Origin: Cornus controversa
Taxonomy: Eukaryota; Streptophyta; Magnoliopsida; Cornales; Cornaceae
Assembly (NCBI GenBank): GCA_026545225.1
Contig: CM048845.1
Coordinates: 1,015,001-1,079,000, forward strand
Direction of reading: 5' to 3'
Length of the DNA stretch: 64,000 bases
Of this stretch, positions 22,601 through 30,342 are shown piece by piece. Made by a program: the position numbers and the translations under genes. Below the pieces are notes generated by a model that had not been told where the DNA came from, searched no databases, and saw only the letters and a program-made list of their open reading frames with translations. The first letter of the stretch is position 1, and each line of letters begins with the position of its first letter.

Positions 22601-25600
22601 TTCATATGTTCTTCTTGTTTAATTTCTCTCTTCATTTTTATTTTATTTTATCAACATGGTATCAGAGCAGATTATCATATCCTACTCTAGATTCATTTCG
22701 GATCTTCAGATCAATTCGTCTCGAATCTCAGGATCAACTCGTCTCGGATTTTCGGATTAACTCGTCTTGGATCTTCGGATTAACTCGTCTTGGATCTCCA
22801 GATCAACTTATCTCAGATCTTAGGATCAACTCGACTCGGATCCTCCAAAACTTCGTATTTAGTTTCAAGTTGGACATTTGAGTTAAAATCTCCATGTACC
22901 AACTTGAGGGAGGGTGTTGGAGAATATAATATTGGAGTAATTTATGGGATTGATTTTAGGAATCTTCCATTAATGTATTTTCCATATTTATCACATATAT
23001 TCTTTCACCTATAAAAAGAGGTGGTCATTTTAAACAAAACTAAGAGAGAATATAATAAAAGTGATGTAGCCCTTTGAGTTTTGTGTGTTGTGGATGTAGG
23101 CTGTAGTGGTCGAACCACGTTATATTCTTATGTTCTTTTTTGTTTAATTTGTTTCTTCAATTTTATTTTATTTTATCAACACTTATAAAATGATCCTTCT
23201 GTGCTTCAAAAGAAGTGATATGAGAAAGCTATCAACCATGTCATTTATATTTCAACAACCAAGGTCAAAATTCAATCTATATATGTATCCTACTTGACAT
23301 TAAAATAAAAGTATGAAAAAGGAAAACACAATAATCTCACTGTATAACGTAGTCATCGCACTAGCTTGGTAATTACACTATTGCCTTAGTGTAGTTCACC
23401 ATCACTACCGAAGTATAAAGATAAAATCTACCTTCCATCTTTGTTACCTGGACTCGAGTATGAGTGTCGGACATGGGTGTGTGTCTAAGGGTTGGATTCG
23501 TCAATCTATCAAATCCTAAGACGCGGGGATATAGATTTAAAGTGCCCAAAAATCTGACACGGGGTACTTGGACACCTTATACAAAATATTAACAAATATA
23601 ATATTTATAGAAAAATTTAGGTAAAATTATCAAGTAAGTCAATTATATCCTCAATATAAATATAATATATTGTAACTCAATATACTTCAATATAGTAGAA
23701 GTGTGAATTGTGAAACAACTATAACCCAATTGGCCAATATAAATTAATGGGTCTCACCATTGGGCTTGTTATGCTAGCGTTTTGGGCTTGATTCTTACTC
23801 AAAAGTGGTTTTTACGCCTGTAATTTGGGCGACAGTAGCCTCTTTTGTTCTTGGGTCGTGGCCCTCTTGTCCATTTACGGATATTAATATAATTGCATTA
23901 CTTTTCAGAAGAAAAAAAAAGAAATTTAAAGAGAGTCTACAACTGTAACTCACCGTCTTTAAAAGCAAAAGTCTCATGAGTGTACTACAGCGGTAACCCA
24001 CTTTCGGAAAAAGCAAACAATTTTATCTTTTAACATACTCCTGGCATTATCTTGAACCATTAAAAACTAAAGGGCCTCATCTTGAACCATTAAAATTACA
24101 AGATATTAACAAATGCGTGAAACACACTTTCGGCCATAGTTGTTAAAGGCTCAAGGTGCACAAAAGCGCTAAGGCCTCCTGGAGCCTGAGGCGCAAGTCT
24201 AACTGAAGCAAGGCACAAGTTGAAAATAAAATAAAATTTGTAACCAATAATACAAAGCTAGCAACAAGAGTTGCTCAACAGCCTCAAACTACTGTTTAGC
24301 CAAAAGTACAAGAACATCAAACCACAAAATGAGAATATATAATATCCCAATTTCAAGATTTTCGATGTTTTTTGTAATAATAGGCTTTAGCAACTATTAC
24401 ACGCATTAGAGAAACAAACTACAAAATAAAAACAAATTAAAAGTTCATAAGAAAAATAAAAAGAAAAGAAAGAGGGAGAGAGAAAAGAACTAAAAGACCA
24501 TAAAAAGAAAGGAAAAAGAAAAAGAAAAAGAAAAGGTGAATAGATAAAATAAAAAAACAGGACAATAAGAAGAAAAGAAAAAAAAAAGAAACAAAAAACA
24601 AAGAAGAAATTGTCGGAGAAGAGCTCGACGTCCAGAAAGCCCAAATCGCATATTGTCATCCCATTGTATATTGACTTCCAAAAAGCCTTAAATCGACTGA
24701 TTGTATCAAATTTATTGATTGACCCTTTTTATTTCTTTTACCGTTAGGGACTGTATTATATGGTTAAAGTCCACTAGAACACAAAAATACAACACATGCT
24801 AACAAGTAAGGAAAAAAATAAGTGTTTTATATTAGGCGCGCCTGAGGCGCAACTTGCGCCTATCGCCTCAAATGCAAAGGCGCACACCTTATTGAAGGAG
24901 CCTGCCCAGTCTTGGTCCAGGCACAACTACTGTGCCTTGAGGAGCCTTGAGCCTGAGGCGTGCCTGGACCGTGCCTTTGACAACTATGCTTTCGGCCATG
25001 GAAAAAATTTGGCAAAGCCAGCACGTGCAACAAGGTTCATCTTCAACGATCCAAAGACGCCATTTTCGACTGAACTAGCATTTTCCTAAGCTCGTAAATG
25101 GCAGCCCACACAAGCATCGGCCATGTCTTCGTCATCAGCCGTGTCCGGTAGCCAAAATGTGGAGTCCGACAATTATCCCACGTCGATGCCCGTGTCGTGT
25201 CGTGTTGACACGAACACTCTAGCCGGCGCTGGTGAGTCTGGGTAACACAACCTTCCATTGGTCGTCATTGAGACCGTTATTAATAAATAAAAAGACCACT
25301 AAATAGCCCACACAAGCATCAGTCATGTCTTCATCATCAACCGTGTCCAGTAGCCAAAATGAAGAGTCTGACAGATATCCCGCATCGGTGTCCGTGTCAT
25401 GTTGTGTCGACACAGACACTCTAGTCGGTGCTAGCGAGTCTGGGTAACACAGCCTTCCATTGGTCGTCATTGAGACCGTTATTAATAAATAAAAAGACCA
25501 CTAAAATAGCACGGCATAACTAAGACCAAACTGAAACTTTCAGTGAATATGACTAATCAACAGCAGTCAAATAGAACTAATCCTAAAGATGAACATACCT

Positions 25601-28600
25601 CTGGCTGAGTTTCTGTATTTACATGCTTATCACACCTCACACCTCGGAAGAACAATTCTCCACCAGAAAATTGCTTTCCCAAGCAAACATTCAAAGTGAC
25701 TTCTGAGTCATCCACATGAAAACCTGCGATTGTTAAGTAGTTGAGATCCTCAGCCAAAAATAATGCCATGATATCCATGCCAAAAGTTTCAAGGCACAAG
25801 ACACAAACATATTTAACAATAATACATGTAGTAATAAGAACAATAATAATAATAGTAAGAGATACTACTCACACTCCACTTTTCATCACTTGCACACCAC
25901 TTGAATTTTTTAATAATTGAAATGACAAATTAACCCTCAAAACGGGGTTGCAATTGTAATCTTCTTTTTTTTTTTAATAATTCCAGTGGGAATGTAATTT
26001 GAAGGGTAATTTTATCATTTGTTTAAACAAAAGTAACTGGAGAAAAGTAAAGTGCAAATATCACCACCCAATTAATAAATTGCAATAATAACATCAGCAA
26101 AAATAATAATGACTGAAGAAAACAGCTGATTGTGTCCTTATTATGTCCCAGGTAGATATATTTTCCCCAATGCTATATTATTCCCCAATCCCCATCCAAG
26201 TGAGTTGTACCGAAGTTTAATCTTTTGATCAAAAAAAGGAAGGAATGTTGTGCTCTCAGCTGTCCCAAGGTCAGATAACAATGAAATAATCAAATCAGAG
26301 TTGTTGATAAAGTCAATTCATGGTCAATATAACCATGGCAACCTCATTTTATTCTTTATTCCTAAATAACTTTCGACTCACCTTTATACATGTTCTGATC
26401 ATGCTGTTACTCCAAAAGTAGAACAGATGTAATAAAAATGAACAATTTTTATTCATATTAGGAGGCAAATGAAACAGAAGAGCTTTAAGGAGGAAGAGAG
26501 GAAGAAAGCTTGAAGAAATCACCCACCAAGGTCAACATCTCTATCAATTCCATATTCAACTATAAAACCATGATGAGAATCCAATGTGGAGCCACCAACT
26601 TCAAGGAAGAAAACTGCACATGATCTTAAATCAGAATAGAAGCAGCAGCAGAAGAATTAGAAGATTAGGAGAACATGTAGAGGCATTATTCAGCTCTTTT
26701 ATTTCATCACCATCATCCTTGTCTTTGTCCCATAGCTTCTTTTATTTAGTTTTTTTTTCTTCTCATTCTAATTTTAAATAGAAATACATTACCTCTTGAT
26801 AAAGGACGTATGAAGTCTTCCATCAACTTTTCAAGCATGGTTTCCATGCCAAAGTCATCAAGAACAGCACCATATTTATTCATTGTGTTTGGTCGCATGA
26901 TTCTGAATTTTGTTTCATGAACCCATTTTTCGAAATTTTCTACCTAAGCAATCAGAACCTATAAGAAAACATAAATACTAAACTGCAAGATAAATGAACT
27001 AGGCACACCATATGATAAGAACAAAGCTAGAGGATACCTCAGATAGCAACAATTCACAAAAGTGTGGCTGCAGCATTTCAAATGTAAAAACTCCAGGAGA
27101 GGGTTCAGACATCATATTTCTAAAACTTTCCTCCGTATTCTCCTTGATTGCCTTGAGAAAAGAGGGGACAAAGAAGTTTGTAGCGTGCATAGTATATAGC
27201 TCTCTACGCAAAGGCTGCAAAAGAAAAGGAAACAATTAAGAAGAAAAAACAAAAAAGGAAACAAAGAGCTTCAATGTTTATATGTTATCGGCAGAGTAGG
27301 ATAAGAAAATTGATTCTACGGGATTGAAACCTAATCTTACTTTATCAGATCTAAATTTCTAACATATATACCAAGTCTCTTCCTTGTTATGGCACACACT
27401 ATGGATGTTCGTAAGACTTAACACAAGAATCTACAGACTAAAGAATCAAAATTAAAATTCAAGATTTACATTCAATAAATTTCTCCTATTAACTAAAGAA
27501 GAATATTTTAATTTGTTGGATGGGTGCGTGAAGAGATCTTTACCAATAATTTTTCTAGTTGTCTTGAAAATCTAACTTAGAATGTTTAATATTTACACCC
27601 TGTTTAGACACAAATGAAAATAGTAGTCAAATAGTCACTTATCTCTCTAACCCTCTTTTCCTGGAGTTCATTCAAGCCCAAAATTAGCCTGAGTTCTAGA
27701 CATTTCCCACCATATAGAGGAGGTCAACCTATATGCACTGTTTCTATTACGTAACAACGGCAATCAATGTATGAAAGTTGATAAAAACAATTCATATTTT
27801 TATCACAGGGATGACAATCATCGAAATTCCTATAGATAAGAAAGTAACAGACTGTTCAGACGTCCTAATTGTCAGAAAAAAATCACCGAAGGATGTACCT
27901 GATAGTTTGAAATAATCTTCTGCCTGTATTCTCTGTGCCTCTGGACCTGGTAAAAGTATTATAAAATTCACTGATTTTGTTTGGCGAGAAGAATATAGTA
28001 GAAATCAATTTACGAAAGAAATAACAGAAAATGAACAATGGCATAGTAAGAAAAAATACAGTGAGAAAATACATAGGAAAGGTATGGTCAGAATAATTGT
28101 GTGGCCATGAGTCACATAATGTGGACAGATGTATGTGGATCGGGGTCACCAACATGTGAGATAACACCTAGGAAGTTATTTTTTGCATGCGACAGGGAAA
28201 GAGAAGGGAGACTACAGAATGTGTGTGTGTGAGAGAGAGAGAGAGAGATTAACTATGAAATTGTAAACTGTCGCTTGTCACCCTACACATGAAAAGGAAA
28301 GGCAAGGAACCTATTGACATGTATTGGTGATACAGTGATTATTTACTACAGAACTCTTCCAAGGAAGACCTGTCTGTTGCCTTTCTTTTACTGAGACCAA
28401 AAGACAACAATCTAATTCAAATTGCAGTTAATCAAGCACATCAAAAATGACTTACAAGTCAAAGACATAAACAATAAAAGTATATTCAAGCTTATCTAAG
28501 CTACAAATGTGATATTTTGATCACAAGACCTATCTATTTACTTTTCTTTAGTGGGAGGCCATGAGATAATAATCTAAATAAAGGTGCACTAAATCCAATT

Positions 28601-29925
28601 TGTAATTTGTTACTCTCGGTTCTAAGATATAAAAAGCTATAACATAAAGATTTAGCATTTGTATATGTGATTTAATTATGATATTTAAATGGTGGAACCA
28701 AAGCATGCAAAAAATCAACAAGAGACACGAGAAAAGCTATCCAGTGAGTATGAACGAAGTCACAATGACACACTATAATAGGCTACATTTTAAAGAAATT
28801 TCTAGAAGCAGATGCGAGAATCAAGAATTTTCTTTTCCAATTCTGTAGGATAATATGGAGTACATCTAAGGCATTCACATGCTTAAGAAGATCAGTGGTT
28901 ACAACACTAACCATGACAGAGCAGAAATAAGACTTCCTAGCTGTATTATGGAAAAAGCCTCACTCAAGTGAGAAGGGGAAAGACAGGGGGATCCAAGATC
29001 TAAGCCAACTATAATACCACTTTGTTATTCTTTCTTTTCACAAACTTGATGCAATAATACAACAGACCTAGGAACCTGGTGCACATAACCAGCAGCAGCT
29101 ATATTTGCAGCCATAACATAATTTCGACCATAAGCTCATTGCCAACGGGGTCTTTCACAGTTTCACACATTGAACACCAATATTGTTGATCATCCCCCAT
29201 GGCCCTTTTATGGCTGAAATTGGTTCGCAGACACATTGAACACCAGAATAAAAAAGATTAATTGAATGCCATAACTATCCTTCTGATTGCCAAGTCGGAA
29301 AAGTAAAAGTAAAAGCAAAATTCAAGAAAGTTATAACTGAATTTCGAGTCAAATTTTCCCAGTTATCTTTCCTTTTTATACAACAACAAGTAGTAATTGT
29401 TTGCACCCACTACTGCCCTTAAAAGCTTAGTTAAAGTAGTTTTTTATCAATTCTGCAAACCCAAACAAAAAGAAACATAAAATTGAAATTTTCTATTTCT
29501 TTCCCTTTCCTCAACTTTCTCACAAGGCAAACAAACCTCAATTCAAAACCATACCAACGAAAACACAGATTCATTGAATACACACACGCATGTCACATAT
29601 ATATTTCCCATTATATACTCACTCGAGTACGCTCGCCTTCAGATGAATAGCGAACCAGAATTTCCCTTATGTACTGAACCTTAGCATCGCGCGACACATT
29701 CAACAAGCTCGGAGGTAGGTACCTCTCCAGAGAGCTGAAAAGCAGGGGAGTGAAGTCCAATTGAAGGTCCTCGTAGCTGTCTGGCTTGTGATCTGTGTTC
29801 GGATTCAACCGAAGACGATGTGTCGAGTACGATGGCAAGCTCGCCACAACGACGCCGTTCCCGTTGCCAGCACTTGGTGTTGTATGATTCTCCTTTCTCC
29901 GATCCACAACGCCATCGAGAGACAT
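2482..29925 (-). CDS. PKHD-type 2-oxoglutarate/Fe(II) dioxygenase, 8 exons
   Basis: Eight coding exons join in frame to give a 375-residue protein: 29623-29925, 27899-27946, 27038-27214, 26793-26943, 26527-26613, 25599-25723, 7231-7349 and 2482-2599. Every intron starts GT and ends AG. The protein matches from end to end the plant family called uncharacterized PKHD-type hydroxylase (At1g22950-like). The cupin core carries the iron ligands in HVD (His258, Asp260) and His318 within [13 protein letters not shown], with Arg328 placed to bind 2-oxoglutarate. The substrate of the plant family is not established; prolyl or lysyl hydroxylase-type chemistry is inferred from the fold. There is no signal peptide or membrane segment. 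Introns 6 (18,249 bp) and 7 (4,631 bp) are swollen by transposons, yet all coding exons are undamaged, so the gene is probably functional. Start chosen at ATG 29925 because the downstream [12 protein letters not shown] N-terminus is shared by the family. Confidence 0.92.
2918..3814 (+). mobile_element. 5'-truncated RTE-type LINE with 13-bp target duplication
   Basis: The insertion lies in intron 7 between two copies of gaaatcccaactt (2905-2917 and 3815-3827). It starts inside the reverse transcriptase at [13 protein letters not shown]. It continues through a FANDIVL box (usual form FADD) and [13 protein letters not shown], and ends in the RTE 3' domain with [17 protein letters not shown] and KRRRG-PKITWDEV. 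The tail is a (GAT)n repeat after the KARMMMM reading, as expected for plant RTEs. Several frameshifts and stops show it is dead. It runs antisense to the host gene. Confidence 0.9.
5170..5504. mobile_element. Degraded relative of the Mutator-like miniature element
   Basis: The right end reads gagtccatgtaacat, close to the gagtccaggtaacat end of the element at 15808-16615. The interior holds tcggacacatgtcc and gtgtccaacacgaatac words like those of that family. The left end is not clear and no target duplication was found, so this is a remnant at best. Confidence 0.35.
6059..6637 (+). other. Unexplained 192-codon open frame in intron 7
   Basis: An uninterrupted ATG-to-stop frame of 192 codons inside intron 7, antisense to the host gene. 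The translation (for example [39 protein letters not shown]) matches no family I recognise and has no obvious domain, signal peptide or repeat. In AT-rich DNA an opening this long is uncommon but not impossible across 64 kb of six-frame sequence. I list it as a sequence observation, not as a gene. Confidence 0.2.
7231..7349 (-). CDS. Dioxygenase exon 7 with distal His and 2OG Arg (residues 298-337)
   Basis: 119 bp between acceptor ttcatag and donor gtatct. It encodes [20 protein letters not shown] followed by [19 protein letters not shown]. His318 is the likely third iron ligand and Arg328 the 2-oxoglutarate anchor. The exon lies 18.2 kb from exon 6, and its perfect phase and family fit show it belongs to the same gene. 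Confidence 0.93.
7350..8315 (+). other. Intron sequence and probable ABCF1-derived 5' leader
   Basis: No coding frame is recognised from 7350 to about 8150. The last 150 bases before 8316 (ctctctctctcc tract, then a purine-rich and A-rich leader ending cttcaag before ATG) look like a plant 5' UTR. They probably belong to the captured ABCF1 fragment, so its promoter may be here too; no TATA box stands out clearly. A C-rich tract at 7621-7640 is a simple repeat. Confidence 0.4.
8316..8510 (+). pseudogene. ABCF1: ABC transporter F family member 1, N-terminal fragment only
   Basis: The first 65 codons read [20 protein letters not shown], then the Ala/Lys-rich tract, then [18 protein letters not shown]. 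This is the characteristic N-terminus of plant ABCF1, a soluble twin-ATPase of the GCN20 type linked to translation control. Homology stops abruptly at SRD; the expected ESLSVTFHG and Walker motifs are absent here and in the rest of the window. The sequence changes directly into LINE coding sequence. There is no intron and no stop in the captured part. It lies antisense within intron 6 of the dioxygenase gene. This could be a truncated retrocopy, a captured 5' exon, or the remains of a gene into which the LINE inserted. Confidence 0.85.
8660..9510 (+). pseudogene. LINE N-terminal DUF4283-like domain, interrupted
   Basis: Reads [20 protein letters not shown], then [16 protein letters not shown] and the [20 protein letters not shown] segment. 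The WCGGF-like block followed by [20 protein letters not shown] matches the domain upstream of the endonuclease in plant L1 elements. A hAT-like element (8966-9324) splits it between GLPLH and SPCLVRL. In-frame stops are present. Confidence 0.7.
8966..9324. mobile_element. hAT-like GCGCC-rich miniature element, copy 1
   Basis: 359 bp. The ends are catagttgttaaaggc and its complement gcctttgacaactatg. It is flanked by tctccatg (8958-8965) and gctccatg (9325-9332), an 8-bp duplication with one mismatch. The interior ends are rich in aaggcgc/gcgcctc words; the centre is AT-rich. It encodes no protein. Related copies lie at 24135-24988 and 56810-58027, with a lone end at 61111-61183. Confidence 0.88.
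11395..14050 (+). pseudogene. LINE endonuclease (APE-like) domain, split by a solo LTR
   Basis: Before the solo LTR the sequence reads [24 protein letters not shown], where VCLQETK is the metal-binding Glu motif of L1 endonucleases. After the LTR it resumes with [15 protein letters not shown] and later ends near [10 protein letters not shown], the equivalent of the usual SDHxPL motif, with Asp replaced by Asn. Stops and frame changes are present throughout. Confidence 0.75.
11503..13613 (-). repeat. Solo LTR of a Ty3/gypsy element inside the LINE endonuclease
   Basis: 2,111 bp starting tgtcacgcccc and ending gattttaca, flanked by tggta (11498-11502) and tggtg (13614-13618), a 5-bp duplication with one mismatch. 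No internal gag or pol is present, so this is a solo LTR. It shares tacgggttgctaaccc and the following gcca-rich segment with the gypsy LTR at 38921-41202, and the same tgtcac end, so it belongs to a related family in the same orientation. The LINE frame resumes across it. Confidence 0.85.
14100..15790 (+). pseudogene. LINE reverse transcriptase domain, degraded
   Basis: Blocks of plant L1 reverse transcriptase appear in order: [20 protein letters not shown] with [17 protein letters not shown], then [16 protein letters not shown], then [16 protein letters not shown]. The catalytic box is [11 protein letters not shown] at about 15520-15550. Frameshifts and stops separate the blocks (for example CADA* near 15163). 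The catalytic FADD itself is intact. Confidence 0.88.
15808..16615. mobile_element. Mutator-like miniature element with GTTACC ends, copy A
   Basis: 808 bp inserted in the LINE. Ends read tatgttacccggactcg and, reverse complemented, tatgttacctggactcg. Flanks are ggcagttag (15799-15807) and gacggttag (16616-16624), a 9-bp duplication with two mismatches. A 9-bp duplication suggests a Mutator-like element. The interior has cggacac/gtgtccg words near both ends and an AT-rich centre with a repeated gtaaG-rich motif (16110-16300). It has no coding capacity. Confidence 0.75.
16625..17880 (+). pseudogene. LINE C-terminal zf-RVT domain
   Basis: Resumes after the nested element with [20 protein letters not shown], then [40 protein letters not shown] and [12 protein letters not shown]. 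The cysteine/histidine block [19 protein letters not shown] is the zf-RVT motif at the end of plant L1 ORF2. Frame changes occur near 17025 and 17785. The 3' end shows the usual L1 tail followed by poly(A). Confidence 0.88.
17989..19958. other. Intronic sequence with simple and tandem repeats
   Basis: No gene is recognised. Contains a short tandem array (18012-18130), (ca)n at 19030-19046 and 19653-19681, (at)n at 19150-19172, and pyrimidine-rich tracts near 18780-18850. Open frames here are low-complexity Ser/Pro/His-rich readings of these repeats. Confidence 0.5.
18012..18130. repeat. Tandem repeat, ccagcaaacccatcgg unit
   Basis: The words tatccagcaaacccatcg and ggccatcacc recur. Three units begin with ctat(at)ccagcaaaccca at about 18022, 18070 and 18104; the last two lie about 34 bp apart. 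It lies immediately downstream of the LINE poly(A) tail. Confidence 0.75.
19959..20180 (-). mobile_element. L1 3'-end fragment (minus strand)
   Basis: A poly-T run (19959-19969) followed by ataagtaaagatttattag and gaaagcacccagaaaaaggg is the reverse complement of a plant L1 3' end with its poly(A) tail. Only the 3' end is recognisable. The right boundary is uncertain. Confidence 0.6.
20500..20620 (-). mobile_element. Second L1 3'-end fragment (minus strand)
   Basis: A poly-T run (20500-20512) is followed by gacaaataggatattttata and aaaggcgctcaagaggggag. This closely resembles the L1 tail at 58776-58860 (gaaggtgctcaaaaaggggag). The sequence further right, to about 22150, may be more of the same degraded LINE, but I cannot show it. 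Confidence 0.6.
20621..22385. other. Unresolved intronic sequence
   Basis: About 1.8 kb with no identifiable gene or element. Minus-strand readings give short protein-like runs between many stops, which would fit a degraded LINE, but no diagnostic motif is visible. Confidence 0.35.
22391..22656 (+). repeat. TRIM left terminal repeat
   Basis: 266 bp, tgttgg...tcaaca. It contains an AT-rich segment with acctataaatagag, a TATA-like box, followed by the probable transcribed part. Paired with 22915-23181. Confidence 0.95.
22657..22668 (+). other. TRIM primer-binding site (tRNA-iMet)
   Basis: tggtatcagagc, a perfect 12-base complement to the 3' end of initiator methionine tRNA as used by many plant LTR elements, directly abutting the left repeat. 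Confidence 0.92.
22915..23181 (+). repeat. TRIM right terminal repeat
   Basis: 267 bp, starts tgttggag directly after the polypurine tract and ends tcaaca before the cttat target duplication. Confidence 0.95.
23187..23429. other. Unresolved intron spacer
   Basis: AT-rich sequence between the TRIM and the Mutator-like element. Nothing recognisable. Confidence 0.4.
23439..25249. mobile_element. Mutator-like element with GTTACC ends, copy B, with nested hAT
   Basis: Ends read tgttacctggactcg and, reverse complemented, tgtgttacccagactc. The flanks accttccat (23430-23438 and 25250-25258) are a perfect 9-bp target duplication. Without the nested 854-bp hAT element (24135-24988) the element is about 950 bp, similar to copy A at 15808-16615, and shares its gtgtcgg/cggacac motifs near the ends. 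It has no coding capacity. The purine-rich A/G tract at 24425-24610 belongs to the nested element. Confidence 0.85.
24135..24988. mobile_element. hAT-like GCGCC-rich element, copy 2
   Basis: 854 bp with ends catagttgttaaaggc and gcctttgacaactatg. It is flanked by a perfect 8-bp duplication, ctttcggc, at 24127-24134 and 24989-24996. Sub-terminal ggcgc/gcgcc words match copy 1. The centre is an A/G-rich stretch that gives spurious Phe/Ser-rich open frames on the minus strand. It encodes no transposase. Confidence 0.93.
25104..25510. repeat. 202-bp tandem duplication of the Mutator-like element's right end
   Basis: gcccacacaagcatc begins at 25104 and again at 25306. Each unit contains the right terminal gagtctgggtaacac sequence, the flanking ccttccattggtcgtcat and the following taataaataaaaagaccact. 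The duplication therefore includes both the element end and its flank, and happened after insertion. Confidence 0.9.
25599..25723 (-). CDS. Dioxygenase exon 6 with HxD iron ligands (residues 256-297)
   Basis: 125 bp between acceptor atcgcag and donor gtatgt. It encodes [19 protein letters not shown], in which His258 and Asp260 form the HxD part of the iron-binding triad, followed by [17 protein letters not shown]. The exon ends in phase 0 at QPE, directly before the 18-kb intron. Confidence 0.94.
25724..26526 (-). other. Dioxygenase intron 5
   Basis: 803 bp intron, no gene. A segment at about 25865-26065 has loosely similar inverted ends (actcacactccacttttc against a ctttacttttctcc-type right end) and could be a small degraded inverted-repeat element; no clear target duplication is visible. 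Confidence 0.5.
26527..26613 (-). CDS. Dioxygenase exon 5 (residues 227-256)
   Basis: 87 bp between acceptor gtgcag and donor gtgggt. It encodes [20 protein letters not shown] and GIDRDVDL, the first strand of the double-stranded beta-helix. Both ends are in split codons (Val227 and Gly256), and both are restored correctly by the neighbouring exons. Confidence 0.92.
26793..26943 (-). CDS. Dioxygenase exon 4 (residues 177-226)
   Basis: 151 bp. The acceptor is gcttag and the donor gtaatg, so the last base contributes to the split codon for Val227. It encodes [20 protein letters not shown] and YGAVLDDFG, followed by the helix leading into the cupin core. Confidence 0.92.
27038..27214 (-). CDS. 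Dioxygenase exon 3 (residues 118-176)
   Basis: 177 bp, phase 0 at both ends, acceptor ttttgcag and donor gtatcc. It encodes [17 protein letters not shown] and MSEPSPGVF, ending HFCELLLSE. This is the region just before the catalytic core that is highly conserved across plant members. Confidence 0.92.
27899..27946 (-). CDS. Dioxygenase exon 2 (residues 102-117)
   Basis: A 48-bp micro-exon encoding [16 protein letters not shown], phase 0 at both ends. The acceptor is ttaccag and the donor is gtacat. It is needed to bridge the EGERTR end of exon 1 to PLRRELYTM of exon 3, as in the family. Confidence 0.9.
27947..29622 (-). other. Dioxygenase intron 1
   Basis: 1,676 bp of AT-rich intron with a (gt)n(ga)n simple repeat near 28220-28248. 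I see no embedded gene or transposon. Confidence 0.6.
29623..29925 (-). CDS. Dioxygenase exon 1 (residues 1-101)
   Basis: 303 bp, ending in phase 0 at ACTCGA before the donor gtgagt. It encodes the non-catalytic N-terminus, including [19 protein letters not shown] and the [14 protein letters not shown] segment. Upstream of the ATG is a purine/pyrimidine-rich leader (ctctctctagaac on the sense strand). Confidence 0.9.
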
Positions 29926-30342
29926 AGTTCTAGAGAGAGAAAGTGTGTATATGTTTAATTATATATATATACATATATAACGAGACAAAAAGGGGGATGG
30001 AGAGGCATTGTGGAGACGGAGTATTTAGAAAGAGCGGGGGTTGTTTTGATCGAAATTAGGGTTTTTGGGGATTTCAGGTAGGCCGAGCTGAGCTGAGCCA
30101 AGCCGAGCCAGAATGGTGTGATGGCTCGGCTCGAGCTCGGGCCAGCTTGGCCAAGTTAAGCTCGAGTTCGGCTCGCCATCATTTCGGCACGGGTTCGATT
30201 CGTTTCAAGCTCGCACGTGTCAAAAAAAAATGAAAAATAATCGAAAAACTTTAGATCTATATCGTTACTGTTTTCACGGATGGAAGAAAATCGTTACCCT
30301 CTCTTTCTCCGATCTTCGATCTCCGATCATCTTCCTAAATAA
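29926..30342 (-). promoter_or_regulatory. 5' UTR and proximal promoter of the dioxygenase gene
   Basis: 418 bp between the start codon and the Harbinger insertion, a region that must include the 5' leader and core promoter. A TATA-rich stretch (tatatatatacatatata, about 29962-29980) and a short ct-repeat leader next to the ATG are visible. Farther up, 30080-30200 is rich in gagctcgg/ccgagc words like those in the hAT-like element at 1103-1534, so an old fragment of that family may sit in the promoter. Confidence 0.5.

Larger units (their letters stand above)
22391..23181 (+). mobile_element. Complete TRIM retrotransposon with target duplication
   Basis: 791 bp with two direct terminal repeats (266 and 267 bp) starting tgttggag and ending tcaaca. 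A primer-binding site tggtatcagagc follows the first repeat with no gap, and a polypurine tract (aacttgagggaggg) precedes the second. It is flanked by cttat on both sides (22386-22390 and 23182-23186). The 258-bp interior encodes no gag or pol. It is mostly a tandem array of about 20-22 bp units (gatcttcggattaactcgtc type), about six copies. Repeats differ at roughly 6-7% of positions by eye, so the insertion is not recent. Confidence 0.95.
7350..25598 (-). other. Giant intron 6 of the dioxygenase gene
   Basis: 18,249 bp separate exon 6 (donor gtatgt at 25598) from exon 7 (acceptor catag at 7350). The intron contains an ABCF1 fragment, an L1 LINE with three nested insertions, L1 tails, a TRIM, and a Mutator-like element with a nested hAT copy and a tandem duplication. 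These elements account for most of its length. The splice borders are intact. Confidence 0.88.

Noticed and set aside
22582..23014. Open frames across the TRIM interior that could be read as a small gag
   Set aside because: They translate the internal tandem array and part of the terminal repeats; no gag motif or zinc knuckle is present.
24387..24681. Phe/Leu/Ser-rich minus-strand open frames
   Set aside because: Antisense of the A/G-rich core of the hAT-like element at 24135-24988.
25557..25799. 80-codon minus-strand ORF as a separate small gene
   Set aside because: Its centre is exon 6 of the dioxygenase gene; the outer parts are intron read-through beyond valid splice sites.
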